Program-made: the position numbers and the translations under genes
Assembly (NCBI GenBank): GCA_964575715.1
Contig: CAZNSG010000060.1
Location: forward strand, 1-34,489
DNA length: 34,489 nt
From: PNAI01 sp964575715
GTDB lineage: Bacteria; Pseudomonadota; Alphaproteobacteria; Rhizobiales; Xanthobacteraceae
Direction: 5' to 3'
In this document: in pieces, positions 33,019 through 34,489 of the stretch
How the letters are laid out: each line of letters starts with the position of its first letter
Numbering within the stretch: position 1 is the stretch's first letter
The notes under the pieces: generated by a model
What the model was told of the DNA's origin: nothing
The model's input: only the letters and a program-made list of their open reading frames with translations
Database searches by the model: none

Positions 33019-33348
33019 CTACTGAGTTCGGGAAGAATCTGGGCCTGCACATCGCAACACCATCACGAAGACATGGGCATCGTCCCAGAACAGATTCTTC
33101 GACGCTACCGAGCGCCAAGCCTCTTGTAAAAATGCGCCATCAGAAGCGTCGTAGGCCAAAAGGCAGCCGAAGTCGTAGGCCCATCCCGTCTTGGCAGCAT
33201 ATTCAGGGGAAGCTGGCGGAAGTCCTCGGTAAAAGATGACCTCGTAGATGCCTGCCACCAGAGCTCTTTCTGCGGAAGCAAGGCTTTCATTACCTCTGGC
33301 TGTGGCAATTGGCTGTTGAGGTGCTTCTTGAGACCCAACAAAACTCAT
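33019..33348 (-). CDS. Orphan hypothetical protein in the acs insertion
   Basis: 109 residues from ATG 33348, with a GGGAG 4 nt before it. Not recognised. It includes ALVAGIYEVIFYRGLPPASP, GWAYDFGCLLAYDASDG and NLFWDDAHVFVMVLRCAG; it looks like a soluble, aromatic-rich protein. Base composition is visibly less GC-rich than the neighbours, and it lies in the segment between the two acs 3' ends, so it is probably foreign. A longer frame to 33480 exists but is not preferred. It may not be expressed. Confidence 0.45.
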   Translation of the reverse strand: MSFVGSQEAPQQPIATARGNESLASAERALVAGIYEVIFYRGLPPASPEYAAKTGWAYDFGCLLAYDASDGAFLQEAWRSVASKNLFWDDAHVFVMVLRCAGPDSSRTQ

Positions 33349-33483
33349 ATGCTCCCAACTTGTCCGACATGAAATCACCGTGAATTGCGTCATGCGGAGC
33401 GGAGAGCGGACTAGGACACTTTTTATCCGCCGATGACCAACGTTTGACTCAATACACCATTTCGCCCTGCGCGGTGACACCGG

Positions 33484-34489
33484 TTACGCCCCCTTCCGAT
33501 TCTGCCGATTGCTCACCAGATCATCCACCACCGCCGGATCGGCGAGCGTGGAAGTGTCGCCGAGATTGCCGTATTCATCCTCGGCGATTTTCCGCAAAAT
33601 TCTCCGCATGATTTTCCCCGACCGCGTCTTCGGCAGGCCGGGCGCAAACTGAATGAGATCGGGCTGCGCGATCGGACCGATTTCCTTGCGCACCCAGCCC
33701 ACCAGTTCCTTGCGCAGATTTTCGCTGGGCTGCTCGCCGTTCATCAGCGTCACATAGGCGTAGATGCCCTGGCCCTTGATGTCGTGCGGATAGCCGACGA
33801 CGGCGGCCTCCGACACTTTCGGATGCGCCACCAGCGCGCTCTCGACCTCGGCCGTGCCGAGCCGGTGGCCGGCGACGTTGATTACGTCGTCGACGCGCCC
33901 GGTGATCCAGTAGTAGCCGTCCTCGTCGCGCCGGCAGCCGTCGCCGGTGAAATATTTTCCCGGATAGGCCTTGAAATAGGTCTCGATGAAACGCGGATGA
34001 TCGCCGAACACCGTGCGCATCTGCCCCGGCCACGAGTCGGCGATGCATAAGTTCCCGCTGGTGGCGCCCGCCTGCACCTTGCCCTCGGCATCGACGATTT
34101 CCGGGACGACGCCGAAGAACGGCCGCGTCGCCGAGCCGGGCTTGAGCCGCGTCGCGCCCGGCAGCGGCGTGATCAAAATGCCTCCGGTCTCGGTCTGCCA
34201 CCAGGTATCCACGATCGGGCAGCGGTTATCTCCAACTACGCGGTAATACCATTCCCAAGCTTCCGGATTGATCGGCTCGCCCACTGTGCCGAGCAGCCGC
34301 AAGCTCGCACGCGAGGTTTTTTTCACTGGAGCATCGCCAGCCTGCATCAGCGCGCGGATCGCGGTCGGCGCGGTGTAGAAAATATTAACCCTGTGCTTGT
34401 CGACAACCTCCCAGAAGCGCGACGCCGTCGGATAATTCGGCACGCCCTCGAACTTCAGCGAAATCGCGCCGTTCGCGAGCGGTCCGTAG
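33484..34489 (-). CDS. acsA: Acetyl-CoA synthetase, C-terminal half (start outside window)
   Basis: About 334 residues are visible, starting YGPLANGAISLKFEG at the window edge (the full protein is about 650). It converts acetate, ATP and CoA to acetyl-CoA through acetyl-AMP. Motifs are FYTAPTAIRALM, GTVGEPINPEAWEWYY, DTWWQTETGGI (adenylate-forming motif), DEDGYYWITGRVDDVINVAGHR and the C-terminal catalytic and acetylatable Lys in PKTRSGKIMRR. The frame is open to the edge. Its 3' ~350 bp is duplicated at 31992-32362. Confidence 0.96.
   Translation of the reverse strand, partial: YGPLANGAISLKFEGVPNYPTASRFWEVVDKHRVNIFYTAPTAIRALMQAGDAPVKKTSRASLRLLGTVGEPINPEAWEWYYRVVGDNRCPIVDTWWQTETGGILITPLPGATRLKPGSATRPFFGVVPEIVDAEGKVQAGATSGNLCIADSWPGQMRTVFGDHPRFIETYFKAYPGKYFTGDGCRRDEDGYYWITGRVDDVINVAGHRLGTAEVESALVAHPKVSEAAVVGYPHDIKGQGIYAYVTLMNGEQPSENLRKELVGWVRKEIGPIAQPDLIQFAPGLPKTRSGKIMRRILRKIAEDEYGNLGDTSTLADPAVVDDLVSNRQNRKGA

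Overview
The window looks like chromosomal DNA of a GC-rich alphaproteobacterium of the Hyphomicrobiales (Rhizobiales), near the Nitrobacteraceae/Xanthobacteraceae. The evidence is gene order and protein signatures: trpF-trpB-trpA-accD-folC, trxA-addA-addB-(murU-like)-(tsaE/amgK fusion)-divL-like, dut-coaBC-ubiB-ubiE facing mutM-enoyl-CoA hydratase, and moeB-SH3-SDHAF4. The genus is an inference. No tRNA, rRNA, CRISPR array, transposase or integrase gene was found.

Layout. 1-620: composite palindromic repeat, then a LapA-domain membrane protein. 800-1670 (minus): a PadR regulator overlapping a small membrane-protein gene, with a perfect inverted repeat upstream. 1741-5392 (plus): six genes joined by 1-4 nt stop/start overlaps: a degenerate MntA-like antitoxin, a HepT-like HEPN toxin, trpF, trpB, a 90-residue two-TM protein, trpA. 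accD and folC follow, each preceded by a repeat. 8246-20885 (minus): trxA, addA, addB, murU-like, tsaE/amgK fusion, divL-like. 21222-25761 (minus): dut, coaBC (with an N-terminal ribbon-helix-helix domain), ubiB, ubiE. 25951-27646 (plus): mutM and an enoyl-CoA hydratase. 27861-29318 (minus): an exported protein with a degenerate trypsin-like domain. 29456-31975 (plus): moeB, an SH3 protein, an SDHAF4-like protein and a membrane-anchored nuclease. 31992-34489 (minus): the 3' end of an acetyl-CoA synthetase gene, occurring twice, with a Uma2-family gene and an orphan ORF between the copies.

How the genes fit together. Most of the window is housekeeping: the end of tryptophan synthesis, malonyl-CoA supply, folate, thioredoxin, AddAB recombination/repair, probable MurNAc recycling, t6A tRNA modification, a DivL-type cell-cycle signalling protein, dUTP control, CoA and ubiquinone synthesis, and 8-oxoG repair. 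The unusual content is what has been added to it. A toxin-antitoxin pair is translationally coupled to trpF. CoaBC carries an antitoxin-like DNA-binding domain and has a perfect 28-bp palindrome just upstream. Palindromic repeats of several families fill the gaps between genes, nest inside one another, and in one case lie in frame inside addA.

The least expected observations are the RHH-CoaBC fusion with its palindrome, the MntA/HepT module at the head of the trp genes, the in-frame palindromic element in addA, and the paired ATACCAACGG-ended elements that start on the stop codons of two unrelated genes.
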